A stretch of DNA of 44,180 nt from Gammaproteobacteria bacterium. Lineage in GTDB: Bacteria > Pseudomonadota > Gammaproteobacteria > GCA-001735895. Made by a program: the position numbers and the translations under genes. The notes under the pieces were generated by a model that did no database searches, had not been told where the DNA came from, and saw nothing but the letters and a program-made list of their open reading frames with translations. How positions within the stretch are numbered: the first letter of the stretch is position 1; every line of letters begins with the position of its first letter. The stretch is from positions 1-44,180 of the forward strand of contig JANTFI010000009.1 of assembly GCA_024763505.1 (NCBI GenBank), given 5' to 3'. This document shows positions 15,558 to 23,479 of the stretch, one piece after another.

Positions 15558-15857
15558 ATGGCTGAATTACATTCATCAATCGTTGCGCTGGTTTCACTGG
15601 CATCGGGTATCGCCAGTAACCATCCAGCGATGGGGCAGTGCCAGCTGGCCAGGCTGCGCCACATGGGCGTCAGCGAAGAGCAGATCGCGACCGTGATCGA
15701 AATCGCCCGTCACATCCGCGACGAAGCGGCGCAAAAACTCGATGTCGCATTCGACGCAGCGGCTTATCCCAATGGATCACAAACACAGCCGGTTGCCGAG
15801 GCTGATGCCGGGGGCAGCTGTTGTTCCAGCACGGCCAGCGGGCAATCCTGCTGCTGA
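15558..15857 (+). CDS. AhpD/carboxymuconolactone decarboxylase-like protein with Cys-Cys tail
   Basis: 99 residues from ATG 15558 (GGGAG upstream). Residues 5-70 (SSIVALVSLASGIASNHPAMGQCQLARLRHMGVSEEQIATVIEIARHIRDEA) match the helical AhpD/CMD fold but with one cysteine, not the CxxC of AhpD. The C-terminal 30 residues are a flexible Ser/Gly/Ala linker ending GGSCCSSTASGQSCC. The tail offers four cysteines in two vicinal pairs, a good soft-metal or As(III) ligand set. The gene lies between the permease and a redoxin with a similar tail, so the three proteins probably hand over a thiol-bound substrate; this is inference. Confidence 0.8.
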   Translation: MAELHSSIVALVSLASGIASNHPAMGQCQLARLRHMGVSEEQIATVIEIARHIRDEAAQKLDVAFDAAAYPNGSQTQPVAEADAGGSCCSSTASGQSCC

Positions 15858-15892
15858 ATCTTTTTAAAATTTATTTTGTTGAGGAAAATGAC

Positions 15893-16180
15893 ATGACAAA
15901 CATTAAAGTATTGGGCACCGGTTGTACCAATTGCAAAACCACTCTTAAACTGATCCAGGATGCCGCCAACGCGGCCGGTGTCGAAGTGGAACTGGAAAAG
16001 ATCGAAGAGATGCCGGAAATCATGAGTTACGGCATCATGTCCACGCCCGGGGTGGTGGTGGATGGTGAAGTGGTTCACTCTGGTGGTATCCCTTCCAAAG
16101 ACAGCATCAATGAATGGATCAAGGGCAACAATGGTGGATGCTGCAGTGGTGATTCATCATCAAGCGGATGCTGTGGTTAA
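15893..16180 (+). CDS. Thioredoxin-fold small protein with CxxC and Cys-Cys tail
   Basis: 95 residues from ATG 15893 with GAGGAAAA upstream. Residues 1-76 form a TRX_3-type redox-active disulfide domain: IKVLGTGCTNCKTTLKLI with the active CTNC, and MSTPGVVVDGEVVHSGGIPS with the cis-Pro. The tail GGCCSGDSSSSGCCG carries two vicinal cysteine pairs like the previous gene product. Small redoxins of this type commonly sit beside PF03773 permeases and may deliver or reduce the cargo. It is cytoplasmic, with no signal peptide. Confidence 0.88.
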   Translation: MTNIKVLGTGCTNCKTTLKLIQDAANAAGVEVELEKIEEMPEIMSYGIMSTPGVVVDGEVVHSGGIPSKDSINEWIKGNNGGCCSGDSSSSGCCG

Positions 16181-16243
16181 TGAGTTGTGAAAATAAATCC
16201 GGCTCGGTAGTTCATTCCTGTTGAATACCGGGATGTATCGATT

Positions 16244-16276
16244 TGTTCATCAAACTGTCATACCGGGAAATATAAT
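16244..16276 (+). promoter_or_regulatory. TATAAT promoter with Pho-box-like element for gapdh-arsJ
   Basis: TATAAT at 16271-16276 has no good -35. Instead CTGTCAT at 16255-16261, exact to a PhoB half-site, lies nine bases upstream. An imperfect second half TGTTCAT (16244-16250) precedes it after the usual 4-base A-rich gap. This spacing is that of a PhoB-activated promoter in which the box replaces the -35. The second half is weak, so chance cannot be excluded. Confidence 0.45.
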
Positions 16277-16310
16277 GAACAGCTTTATTAAAAGTTAATC
16301 TGGGCAACTT

Positions 16311-17312
16311 ATGTCTATTAGAATAGGTATCAACGGTTTCGGTCGAATGGGCCGATTGGGGTTGCGAGCCGGTTGGGACCGGCCGCAGCTTGAGTTTGTG
16401 AAAGTCAATGAGATAGCTGCCGATGCAGCCGCATCGGCGCATCTGTTGCAGTTCGATTCGGTGCACGGCATCTGGGGCGTTGTGACCGATGCAAGCCCGG
16501 ATGCGATGCTGGTGCAGGACCATCGCATTGCCTATTCCTCTTGTAAAACCATCGCCGAGAATGACTGGTCGGATTGCGATATCGTCATCGAAGCGACTGG
16601 CAAACATCATAAAAAGCCGGAATTATTGCAGCACTATTTTGATCAGGGCGTGAAGAAGGTGATTGTCGCAGCACCCACCCAGGGCGCGCTGAATATCGTT
16701 TATGGTGTCAATCATCACGACTATGACCCCGAAAAAAATCATCTGGTCACGGCTGCTTCCTGTACTACCAATTGTCTGGCCCCGGTGGTCAAGGTGATGC
16801 ATGAAAATATCGGTATCCGTCATGGTTCGATGACGACGATTCACGATATCACCAATACCCAGACTATTGTTGATAAAGGGCATAAGGATTTGCGCCGCGC
16901 GCGTGCCTGCGGGCAATCGCTGATTCCGACCACCACCGGATCGGCCAAAGCCATTACCAAAATCTTCCCGGAGCTTGAGGGACGGCTGAATGGGCATGCC
17001 ATCCGCGTACCAATGCTGAATGCCTCGATCACCGATTTCGTGTTCGAAGCTGAGCGTGCCGTCACGGCCGAAGAAGTGAATGGTTATTTCGCCGCCGCGG
17101 CCGACGGGGAAATGAAAGATATTCTGGGCTATGAACAGCGCCCGCTGGTATCGGTCGATTATCTCAATGATCCTCGTTCATCCATTGTCGATGCCTTGTC
17201 CACGCTCGTCATCAATGAAACCCAGGTCAAGATCTATTCCTGGTATGACAATGAATGGGGCTATGTCAATCGCATGATGGATATTGCGGATATGGTGGCA
17301 GAGTCGCTGTAA
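16311..17312 (+). CDS. ArsJ-associated glyceraldehyde-3-phosphate dehydrogenase
   Basis: 333 residues, full-length [20 protein letters not shown] is the NAD-binding start, [10 protein letters not shown] holds the catalytic Cys151, and WYDNEWGY is the usual C-terminal motif. The gene is followed after 3 bases by arsJ, the known pairing in which GAPDH uses arsenate in place of phosphate to make 1-arseno-3-phosphoglycerate and ArsJ exports it. The insertions and the unusual [22 protein letters not shown] segment fit the Ars-associated branch, not the glycolytic enzyme. A separate housekeeping gap gene is expected elsewhere. Confidence 0.93.
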   Translation: MSIRIGINGFGRMGRLGLRAGWDRPQLEFVKVNEIAADAAASAHLLQFDSVHGIWGVVTDASPDAMLVQDHRIAYSSCKTIAENDWSDCDIVIEATGKHHKKPELLQHYFDQGVKKVIVAAPTQGALNIVYGVNHHDYDPEKNHLVTAASCTTNCLAPVVKVMHENIGIRHGSMTTIHDITNTQTIVDKGHKDLRRARACGQSLIPTTTGSAKAITKIFPELEGRLNGHAIRVPMLNASITDFVFEAERAVTAEEVNGYFAAAADGEMKDILGYEQRPLVSVDYLNDPRSSIVDALSTLVINETQVKIYSWYDNEWGYVNRMMDIADMVAESL

Positions 17313-17315
17313 CCG

Positions 17316-18536
17316 ATGGATCAAAGCATCAGGAATTATCTGGTCGTAACGGGCGGTTACTGGGCCTTCACCATCACCGATGGTGCGATCCGCATGCTGG
17401 TGGTGCTGTACTTTCACATGCTCGGTTATTCGCCGTTTGAAGTGGCAATGCTGTTTTTGTTTTACGAATTCTTCGGCATTGTGACCAACCTGGTCGGCGG
17501 CTGGCTGGGTGCGCGCATCGGCTTGAACCTGACGATGAATATCGGCATGGCGATGCAGGTGGTCGCCTTGCTGGCGCTGACTGTGCCGGATGCCTGGCTC
17601 GGTGTGGCCTGGGTGATGGCAGCACAAGCGTTGTCCGGTATCGCCAAGGATCTCAATAAAATGTCAGCCAAGGCATCGGTCAAGACGCTGGCCACTGACT
17701 GCAGCGAATCGTCCCTGTTCAAATGGGTAGCAATTCTGACCGGCTCGAAAAACGCCCTCAAGGGGGCTGGCTTTTTTGTCGGTGCCGGGTTGTTGCAATG
17801 GGTCGGATTTCGCAGCAGTCTGGCAATTCTTGCGGCCATGCTGTTCTTGGTATTGCTCATCACCGTGTGGATGTTGCCCTCGGCCGTGGGCAAGATGAAA
17901 AGTAAGCCCAAATTTATCCAGGTTTTTTCCAATATTCCGGCCATCAATATTCTGTCTGCGGCACGTTTTTTTCTGTTTGGTTCTCGCGATGTCTGGTTTG
18001 TCGTCGGGCTGCCGGTGTTTTTATACGACACCCTGCATTGGCAGTTTTCAGAAGTCGGTGCCTTTCTGGCGCTGTGGGTGATCGGCTATGGCATTGTGCA
18101 AGCCACTTCGCCGAAGTTGCTGAAAAAGCGTCGGCAGGGTCAGGGACCGAATGCATCGAGTGCACGGTGTTGGGTGTTTGCTCTGGCACTTTTACCCGCC
18201 TCGATGGCAATCGCCCTGCAACAGGGTTGGCCGGCCGGTCAGGTATTGATCGTCGGACTGGTGTTGTTTGGTATTGTGTTTGCCATCAACTCGGCTATTC
18301 ACAGTTATCTGATTCTGGCTTATTCACATCATGACAAGGTCGCGATGAGTGTCGGTTTTTATTACATGTCCAATGCCGGTGGCCGGCTTGCCGGCACGGT
18401 GCTGTCGGGCTGGGCCTATCAAACCCAGGGGCTGGTTGGCTGTCTGTGGTGGTCGGCGAGCTTTGTAATGATGGCTGCTCTGGTTTCGCTGGCGTTGCCA
18501 TCGCTTGAGCAAGCAACGCTTAGCGAGTCTCCTTAA
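17316..18536 (+). CDS. arsJ: ArsJ, MFS exporter of 1-arseno-3-phosphoglycerate
   Basis: 406 residues, about twelve membrane helices of the major facilitator type. The start MDQSIRNYLVVTGGYWAFTITDGAIRMLVVLYFH and the segments LTGSKNALKGAGFFVGAGLLQWVGF and YYMSNAGGRLAGTVLSGW are characteristic of ArsJ. It follows the dedicated GAPDH by 3 bases and overlaps a redoxin gene at its stop (TAATG). Together with GAPDH it gives resistance to arsenate without reduction. No arsR, arsC or arsB is present nearby, consistent with this reductase-free route. Confidence 0.93.
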   Translation: MDQSIRNYLVVTGGYWAFTITDGAIRMLVVLYFHMLGYSPFEVAMLFLFYEFFGIVTNLVGGWLGARIGLNLTMNIGMAMQVVALLALTVPDAWLGVAWVMAAQALSGIAKDLNKMSAKASVKTLATDCSESSLFKWVAILTGSKNALKGAGFFVGAGLLQWVGFRSSLAILAAMLFLVLLITVWMLPSAVGKMKSKPKFIQVFSNIPAINILSAARFFLFGSRDVWFVVGLPVFLYDTLHWQFSEVGAFLALWVIGYGIVQATSPKLLKKRRQGQGPNASSARCWVFALALLPASMAIALQQGWPAGQVLIVGLVLFGIVFAINSAIHSYLILAYSHHDKVAMSVGFYYMSNAGGRLAGTVLSGWAYQTQGLVGCLWWSASFVMMAALVSLALPSLEQATLSESP

Positions 18537-18775
18537 TGGAAATCGTTGTGCTCGGATTTGACTGTGCGGCCTGCCGAAAGGCTTACCGGCTGATCGGTGA
18601 TCTGGCGGCGCAACAGGGTCTGGATATTCATCTGAGCAAGCAAAGTGACCCACAACTGTTTGTGCAGTATCAAGTCATGACCGCTCCGGGCATACTGGTA
18701 GACGGTCAGCTTGTTTATCAGGGCGGATGCCCAGATAGCAAAACCATTCTCGGTTGGCTGAACAAAACCGGCTGA
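18536..18775 (+). CDS. Thioredoxin-like CxxC small protein
   Basis: 79 residues, TRX_3-type fold: VVLGFDCAACRKAYRLIGDLA with CAAC, then MTAPGILVDGQLVYQGG with the cis-Pro. It is the minimal form, without the Cys-rich tail of the homologue at 15893. Its ATG overlaps the arsJ stop, so it belongs to the gapdh-arsJ unit. It is probably a cytoplasmic thiol-disulfide partner of arsenic handling; the exact partner is unknown. Confidence 0.87.
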   Translation: MEIVVLGFDCAACRKAYRLIGDLAAQQGLDIHLSKQSDPQLFVQYQVMTAPGILVDGQLVYQGGCPDSKTILGWLNKTG

Positions 18776-18798
18776 TTCTATCCGACTGATCCTGTCAG

Positions 18799-18812
18799 TT
18801 GATCTACATCAA
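18799..18812. promoter_or_regulatory. FNR/ANR/DNR-type binding site
   Basis: TTGATCTACATCAA is an exact match to the FNR-family consensus TTGAT-N4-ATCAA. It lies 94 bases before the start of the 145-aa protein gene at 18907, the first of a tightly spaced operon. No good -10 was found at the spacing of a class II site, so activation from a class I position or repression are both possible. Confidence 0.7.
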
Positions 18813-18906
18813 TCTTCTCCACATAAGTGCTGCAGCAGCGTGAAGCTGTCGCATCTTTTTCCGTATTCAGTCGTCTTCTATGTATTCCACAACCAGCGAA
18901 GGCAAC

Positions 18907-19344
18907 ATGACACAACACAGCAATTTTCAGCAGCGACTCGATGGCCGTTTCGAAGGCATACTGCGTTGGCGGAAACTGGATGAATTCTGGCCTGTTATGA
19001 AGCAATCGGATCAACCCTGGTATTTCTATCAGGTGGGTTCACCGGTGCCTCGGAAAGCCTTGTCGACACAGGAATTGTCCGACTCAATCGATGAACTGGA
19101 TGCCCTGCTGCGCAAGGAGCACGACTATGATTATTGCGGTATTGTCTATGCCGATGACCTGCAGCAACCGACTCTGGTCAAGGTGTATGACCCGAATAAT
19201 CTGGGTTCTTCCTGTGGTTGCAGCGGACAACGCATACCGCCACGCTGGATCATCAGCCAGCAGCCACCCGAAGAAATTATCGATGATGCCCCCACACCAA
19301 ACAATCGCAAGCGTTGGTGGAATCAATTATTTCGTCTGCGATAG
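18907..19344 (+). CDS. Conserved unknown protein, copy 1 of a 145-aa family
   Basis: 145 residues from ATG 18907, chosen over ATG 18880 because GAAGG lies just upstream and the length then equals the paralogue at 29415. There is no signal peptide or membrane helix. Blocks kept in both copies: FQ.RLDGRFEG, WYFYQVGSP, HDYDYCGIVY, TLVKVYDPNNLGSSCG.SG, PPRWIISQQ, and the C-terminus EIIDDAPTPNNRKRWW with a basic-aromatic end. By hand alignment 109 of 145 residues are identical without gaps. Cysteines at 77, 103 and 105 (the last only here) might bind metal. No known family was recognised. It is first in an operon with redox, metal and sulfite-export genes behind an FNR-type box. Confidence 0.8.
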   Translation: MTQHSNFQQRLDGRFEGILRWRKLDEFWPVMKQSDQPWYFYQVGSPVPRKALSTQELSDSIDELDALLRKEHDYDYCGIVYADDLQQPTLVKVYDPNNLGSSCGCSGQRIPPRWIISQQPPEEIIDDAPTPNNRKRWWNQLFRLR

Positions 19345-19352
19345 CAAACGTC

Positions 19353-19610
19353 ATGTCGAGTTGCGGATTACACGATACTGCCAATTTTCCGGTGCTCAGG
19401 CTAAAGCTGGTCGGGCGCGGTGAAGATGCGATGCGGTTGGAAAAGCGTTTGCGCTGTGCCGGTCGCGCGATTGGTGCCAGAGTCGAAATTGACTGGCAGT
19501 CACAACACTACGGTGAACCGGTAGTTTATTTCGGCGAAGAAAAAATCATTGATCGATTGCTCAGTACCGAACAGATCGAGCAGCGTTTGAAACCGTTACT
19601 AAATAAATGA
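19353..19610 (+). CDS. Thioredoxin-fold-like small protein lacking the CxxC motif
   Basis: 85 residues from ATG 19353, 8 bases after the previous stop. The order beta (VLRLKLVG), helix (DAMRLEKRLRCAGRAIG), beta (RVEIDW), cis-Pro-like GEPVVYFGEEKI and final helix (LSTEQIEQRLKPLL) follows the small redoxins at 15893 and 18536. The active CxxC is gone; only one Cys remains in the first helix, plus Cys4. It may be a binding rather than redox protein. The fold assignment is by pattern only. Confidence 0.65.
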   Translation: MSSCGLHDTANFPVLRLKLVGRGEDAMRLEKRLRCAGRAIGARVEIDWQSQHYGEPVVYFGEEKIIDRLLSTEQIEQRLKPLLNK

Positions 19611-19639
19611 GACAAAAAACTTGATACAGGACCTTTATT

Positions 19640-20539
19640 ATGAGCGAACACAACCATTCGCATGAAGTACCTGAAAGCGGCGGCCGCCTGGCCATCGTCA
19701 TCGGGTTGAATTTTCTGATCACCATCACCGAAGTGATCGGCGGCATCATTTCAGGCAGTTTGTCGCTGCTGTCCGATGCCCTGCATAATTTCAGTGATGG
19801 CATTGCCATCATCATCGCCTGGATCGCGATTCGGCTGGAGCAACGCGAGCGCAGCGATCACTACACCTTTGGCATGAAGCGGGCGCAAGTGCTCGCCGCC
19901 GTGTTCAATGCCGGTACCCTGGTCGCGATCAGCCTGTATCTGTTCTTCGAAGCCTGGCAGCGATTCAATGATCCGCAACCGATTTCCGGTCTGGTGATGA
20001 CTTCTGTTGCCGCGGTCGGTTTGGCCGCCAACGTCATCGGAACTGCTTTGCTGCATCGCGGCTCGAAACAGAATATGAACCTGAAAGCCGCTTACCTGCA
20101 TCTGTTTTCCGATGCGATTTCCAGTATCGGTGTCATCCTCGGTGGACTCGCGATCATGTATCTGGACTGGTACTGGGTCGATCCACTGTTGACCGTTGCC
20201 ATCGGCCTGTATGTGCTGAAAGAAAGCATGGAAATTCTATGGCGATCGCTGGGCATGTTCATGCTGGCGGCACCACGAGGAATCTCGTTGCCACAAGTGC
20301 GTCAGGCTGTGCTCGATATCGACGGCGTGAAAGGTTTGCATCATGTGCATCTATGGGAAGTGTCGGAGCACGACATCAAGTTTGAGGCGCATATTACGGT
20401 TGAAGACCAGATGCTGCACCAGACAGAAGGGCCGCGCAAGACGATCGAAGAAACCCTGCATGAACAGTTCGATATCAACCATTGTCTGCTGCAAATCGAG
20501 CAAGTCGGAGCGGATTGCGATACCGCAGACCTCGCTTGA
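19640..20539 (+). CDS. Cation diffusion facilitator (CzcD/ZitB-like)
   Basis: 299 residues, a metal/proton antiporter of the CDF family with six helices. The metal site residues are in HNFSD (about residue 51) and HLFSDAISS (about 154), and the cytoplasmic C-terminal domain has VKGLHHVHLWEVSEHD. The N-terminus is His-rich (HNHSH), usual for zinc/cadmium/cobalt exporters. It follows the previous gene by 29 bases with its own ribosome site region, within the FNR-box operon. Confidence 0.92.
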   Translation: MSEHNHSHEVPESGGRLAIVIGLNFLITITEVIGGIISGSLSLLSDALHNFSDGIAIIIAWIAIRLEQRERSDHYTFGMKRAQVLAAVFNAGTLVAISLYLFFEAWQRFNDPQPISGLVMTSVAAVGLAANVIGTALLHRGSKQNMNLKAAYLHLFSDAISSIGVILGGLAIMYLDWYWVDPLLTVAIGLYVLKESMEILWRSLGMFMLAAPRGISLPQVRQAVLDIDGVKGLHHVHLWEVSEHDIKFEAHITVEDQMLHQTEGPRKTIEETLHEQFDINHCLLQIEQVGADCDTADLA

Positions 20540-20549
20540 GTAAACGGGA

Positions 20550-21287
20550 ATGGATTTACTGATATATTTTTTACTGACGCTGTTTTTCTCCACGCTGTTT
20601 TCGATGGGCGGCGTGGGGTCGGCGATTGCACTGGTCAGCATCTTCCCGATGGTGGGCATGCCGCTGAATCTGGCCAAGGCGGTCGGTCTTTTCATCAATG
20701 CCACCAGCACTATCAGTGCCAGCGTGATGAACCTGTTGCGCGGTGTGCTGGATTTTCGCTTCGCCATGCCATTGGTGATCTCGATTCTGATCAGCACCCC
20801 ACTGGGTGCGTACATCAGCCAGTTTATCGCCGAATACTGGGTGCGCTGGGTGTTGATCGGGTTTCTGCTGATCAGTGCCACCCTGCTGATCAAGCGCCGC
20901 CGCGAAGCCCGCTATGCCTTCACCAAAACGTGGATACTGTATGTCATCGGCGGCTCGGTGGGTTTGCTCTCCGGTCTACTGGGCGTGGGCGGTGGCGCCT
21001 TGATTATTCCGTTGTTGATTCTGCTCGGCTTCGAGCCGAAAAAGGCTGCCTACACCGTCAGTTTCGTGATTCCGTTTTCTTCGCTGGGGGCCTTTTTTAC
21101 CTATCTGAATTTCGTCGATATGGACTGGATGCTGCTGGCGGTGGTGGCAGTTGCGGCATTTCTCGGTGGCATCATCGGCAACCGCATCATGCATTTCCGC
21201 CTGACCGAAGCACAAGTCAAGCAATTGATCGCGGTAGTGCTGTATCTGCTCGCGGGTAAACTGATCTGGACACAACTGGGGTTGTAA
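20550..21287 (+). CDS. TauE/SafE-family anion exporter
   Basis: 245 residues with about eight helices. Two homologous halves carry the family motif: GGVGSAIALVSIFPMVGMPLNLAKAVGLFINATST and GLLGVGGGALIIPLLILLGFEPKKAAYTVSFVIPFSS. Members export sulfite, sulfoacetate or similar anions. Given the surrounding rhodanese, OsmC and DUF302 genes, sulfite or another sulfur oxyanion is the likely cargo. It starts 10 bases after the CDF gene and ends 2 bases before the next gene. Confidence 0.9.
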   Translation: MDLLIYFLLTLFFSTLFSMGGVGSAIALVSIFPMVGMPLNLAKAVGLFINATSTISASVMNLLRGVLDFRFAMPLVISILISTPLGAYISQFIAEYWVRWVLIGFLLISATLLIKRRREARYAFTKTWILYVIGGSVGLLSGLLGVGGGALIIPLLILLGFEPKKAAYTVSFVIPFSSLGAFFTYLNFVDMDWMLLAVVAVAAFLGGIIGNRIMHFRLTEAQVKQLIAVVLYLLAGKLIWTQLGL

Positions 21288-21289
21288 TC

Positions 21290-21580
21290 ATGCTGAATAT
21301 ACTGAAAACACTGTCCGATTATTTACTGAAAATGGAACAGGGCGAAGAAGTATCCTGCGCCATTCCTGACGAAAGCATCTCTGACTGGTATGACCAGGTG
21401 AGCGAAAAACTGGAAGCCTTGCGTCAGAAACCAGAGCGGGATCAAATCCGTATTGCACAGTTGGAAGATATTCAGCAGCATTTGCAGCAGGTGAAAGCCA
21501 TTCGTGAGAAAAAGTGCCGCAGTGGAGGAGAAAATGCTCGAATACCATGTCACTGCAAAACGCATCGATCAGCACGGTAG
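21290..21580 (+). CDS. Small hypothetical helical protein
   Basis: 96 residues, starting 2 bases after the tauE-like stop and overlapping the OsmC start by 47 bases. Residues 1-75 are charged and helical (LNILKTLSDYLLKMEQGEE, EKLEALRQKPERDQIRIAQLEDIQQHLQQVKAIREKK). The last 20 residues are Arg/Cys-rich and lie in the overlap, so they may not matter. No family was recognised. Codon use in the first part looks like that of its neighbours, so it is probably real. Confidence 0.6.
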   Translation: MLNILKTLSDYLLKMEQGEEVSCAIPDESISDWYDQVSEKLEALRQKPERDQIRIAQLEDIQQHLQQVKAIREKKCRSGGENARIPCHCKTHRSAR

Positions 21581-21953
21581 CCTGGCACAATGCAAGCAGG
21601 CTGAAATCGTACTCGATACCGATCTGGCCGGACGCGACGATGCCTTTAACCCGGCCGAACTGCTGCTGGGTGCGCTGTCGGCCTGTATGCTGAAAAACAT
21701 CGAACGGGTATGCCCGATTATTCACTTCGATTTGACCGCGGTGGAAATCAAGATGACCGGTTACCGTCTGGACAGCCCGCCCAAAATGCAGCGCATCGAA
21801 TACGAAATTACTATCGACTGCGATGAAACGCAGCGCAAGCTCGATTTGCTGCACAGCAATGTCAAAAAATACGGCACCGTTTACAACACGCTGGCGATCG
21901 GTTGCGAGTTGACTGGCACTCTGCGTCAGCGTGAAAAAATTTATAACTCTTAA
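21534..21953 (+). CDS. OsmC/Ohr-family protein
   Basis: 139 residues from ATG 21534, preceded by GTGGAGGAGA. OsmC-fold marks are FNPAELLLGALSACMLKNIERVC with the first conserved Cys, and the C-terminal YGTVYNTLAIGCELTGTL with the second. OsmC-type proteins reduce organic hydroperoxides with a pair of cysteines. This short version (DUF-like YhfA/OsmC branch) may instead act on persulfides or other thiol adducts. It sits in a sulfur/redox operon and is followed after 9 bases by a rhodanese remnant. Confidence 0.88.
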   Translation: MLEYHVTAKRIDQHGSLAQCKQAEIVLDTDLAGRDDAFNPAELLLGALSACMLKNIERVCPIIHFDLTAVEIKMTGYRLDSPPKMQRIEYEITIDCDETQRKLDLLHSNVKKYGTVYNTLAIGCELTGTLRQREKIYNS

Positions 21954-21962
21954 GGGTGATTT

Positions 21963-22182
21963 ATGAAAACAATAGATTTTAACCAATACCTGCGCGACTT
22001 CGATTACAACGAACGCAAGGCAATGAAAAATCAACTGCCCGAATTGCTCGAACTGTATCAGCAAGACCAAGGCTCAGAAGCGCGATATCCGCTCCAACAT
22101 GGCGTATAGTTACCTCATCAACAAGGGCTTTGATGCGAAATATCTTCAGGGTGGCTTGCTCGGTCTGGTCGATCGATTATAA
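21963..22182 (+). pseudogene. Rhodanese gene with internal deletion and frame change
   Basis: The start reads MKTIDFNQYLRDFDYNERKAMKN...LLELYQQ, the usual beginning of a small (about 110-residue) single-domain rhodanese. Without the middle of the domain, the sequence passes into another frame reading KRDIRSNMAYSYLINKGFDAKYLQGGLLGLVDRL and a stop at 22180-22182, the usual end. About 40 residues containing the active-site Cys loop are gone, and the first frame stops early at about 22107. The gene should therefore give no sulfurtransferase. It ends the FNR-box operon, 9 bases after OsmC. Confidence 0.75.
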
Positions 22183-22221
22183 GGTGGCCGCGCTAAAGAT
22201 ATTAATATCTAGCGAGGTGGC
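22182..22221. repeat. Palindrome flanked by 7-bp direct repeats
   Basis: AGATATTAATATCT (22197-22210) is a perfect 14-bp palindrome, extended outward by CGCTA/AGCG. It is bracketed by two copies of AGGTGGC at 22182-22188 and 22215-22221. It lies between the rhodanese remnant and the broken adaptor gene. It could be an operator for the transport operon or a scar of a past insertion. Confidence 0.6.
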
Positions 22222-22302
22222 GTCTTGATTTTGGCAGCTGGTTTTCCCGATGCCAGTGCCTCCGCTGACTGACAAAAGCGATCTATTCTTTACAGGTTTG
22301 AC

Positions 22303-23479
22303 TTGAAATTATTGAAACCACGCGTTTCTATTCACTGCTGTTACTCGCAGCCAGTATCGGCATTATCGCACTCATACTCATCAAGGGGCCGCTGGCTCCG
22401 GTGGCGGTGAACACGACGCGGTTGCAAAGCGGCGATTTGCAGCCCGCGGTTTTCGGCGTGGGCACGGTGCGGCGCGTCGCAGTTACAACATCGGTTTTAC
22501 CCGTGCCGGGCGTTTGCAGTCACTTGAAGTCGATCAGGGTGATCCTGTCGAGCGCGGTCAGATACTCGGAAAGATGGATCCGATCGATCTGCCGCAGCGT
22601 ATCCGTAGTGCAGATTTACTACTGCAAAAAACCGAGCATCTGGTGCTGGCGTCCGAAGCCGCATTACGCGAAGCGGAGGAACGCGCAGAGCAAGCGCAAC
22701 TGGAAATGGTCCGTTATCAAAAACTGGCCGCGCAAAATCAGGTCAGTCAGGAACTCGCCGATACCCGTACCAGCGATGCACGAGCCGCAAAGGACAAGGT
22801 CAGCGAAGCGCAAGCCGGTCTCGATGCAGTCAGGCATGATTACCAGCGCATGCAGGAAGATATCAAGGCGCTCGATGTGCAATTGTCCGAGCTGACTTTG
22901 CGCAGCCCGGCCAGCGGCATCATCAGTGCGCGAAACCTCGAACCGGGTTCGGTCGTCGGCGCCGGCATTGCGGTGCTGAATTTAATCGAGCCACAGTCAT
23001 TATGGGTGCAGGTCAGAATCGATCAGGCCGCCAGCGGCGCGATTGAACCCGGCCAGCCGGCGAAAATCGAATTGCGCCATCAGGCGGGTCAGTTATTGGG
23101 CGCAAACGTCATTCGACTGGAAATGCTGGCCGACAGTCTGACCGAAGAGCGGCTGGTGGATATCGCCTTCGATGAAATCCCGAAGAATATTTCCATTGGC
23201 ATGCTGGCCAATGCGACGATTTTCCTGCCCGCTGTCGAACGAGCCGAGTGGTTGCCGGCGGCGGCTATTGTCTATCAAAAAGGGCAGGCAGGGGTGTGGC
23301 TTATCGAGCAGGGCAAGGCGGTCTTCGCAGCCGTTGAAACCGGCACCAAAACACTCGATGGCAAGGTGCAGGTTTTAAGCGGAATTTCGGACCAGGACGA
23401 AGTCATCACCTATGCCGCCAGGCCGCTGCAGCCGGGCAGCAAGGTCAAACCGCAAGCCAAAGCCATCCATCATGATTAG
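22303..23479 (+). pseudogene. HlyD/MacA-type periplasmic adaptor gene with two apparent frameshifts
   Basis: The protein can be read in three frames: LKLLKPR from TTG 22303; FYSLLLLAASIGIIALILIKGPLAPVAVNTTRL..GDLQPAVFGVGTV (membrane anchor and first strand); then, from about 22478 to the stop, RSYNIGFTRAGRLQSLEVDQGDPVERGQILGKMD and a normal coiled-coil hairpin, lipoyl and beta-barrel domain. Both junctions (about 22320-22326 and 22469-22478) are explained by one missing base each. The last frame alone (from TTG 22514) would lack the membrane anchor. It is an adaptor for the two ABC genes that follow. True decay or two base-calling errors are both possible. Confidence 0.8.
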
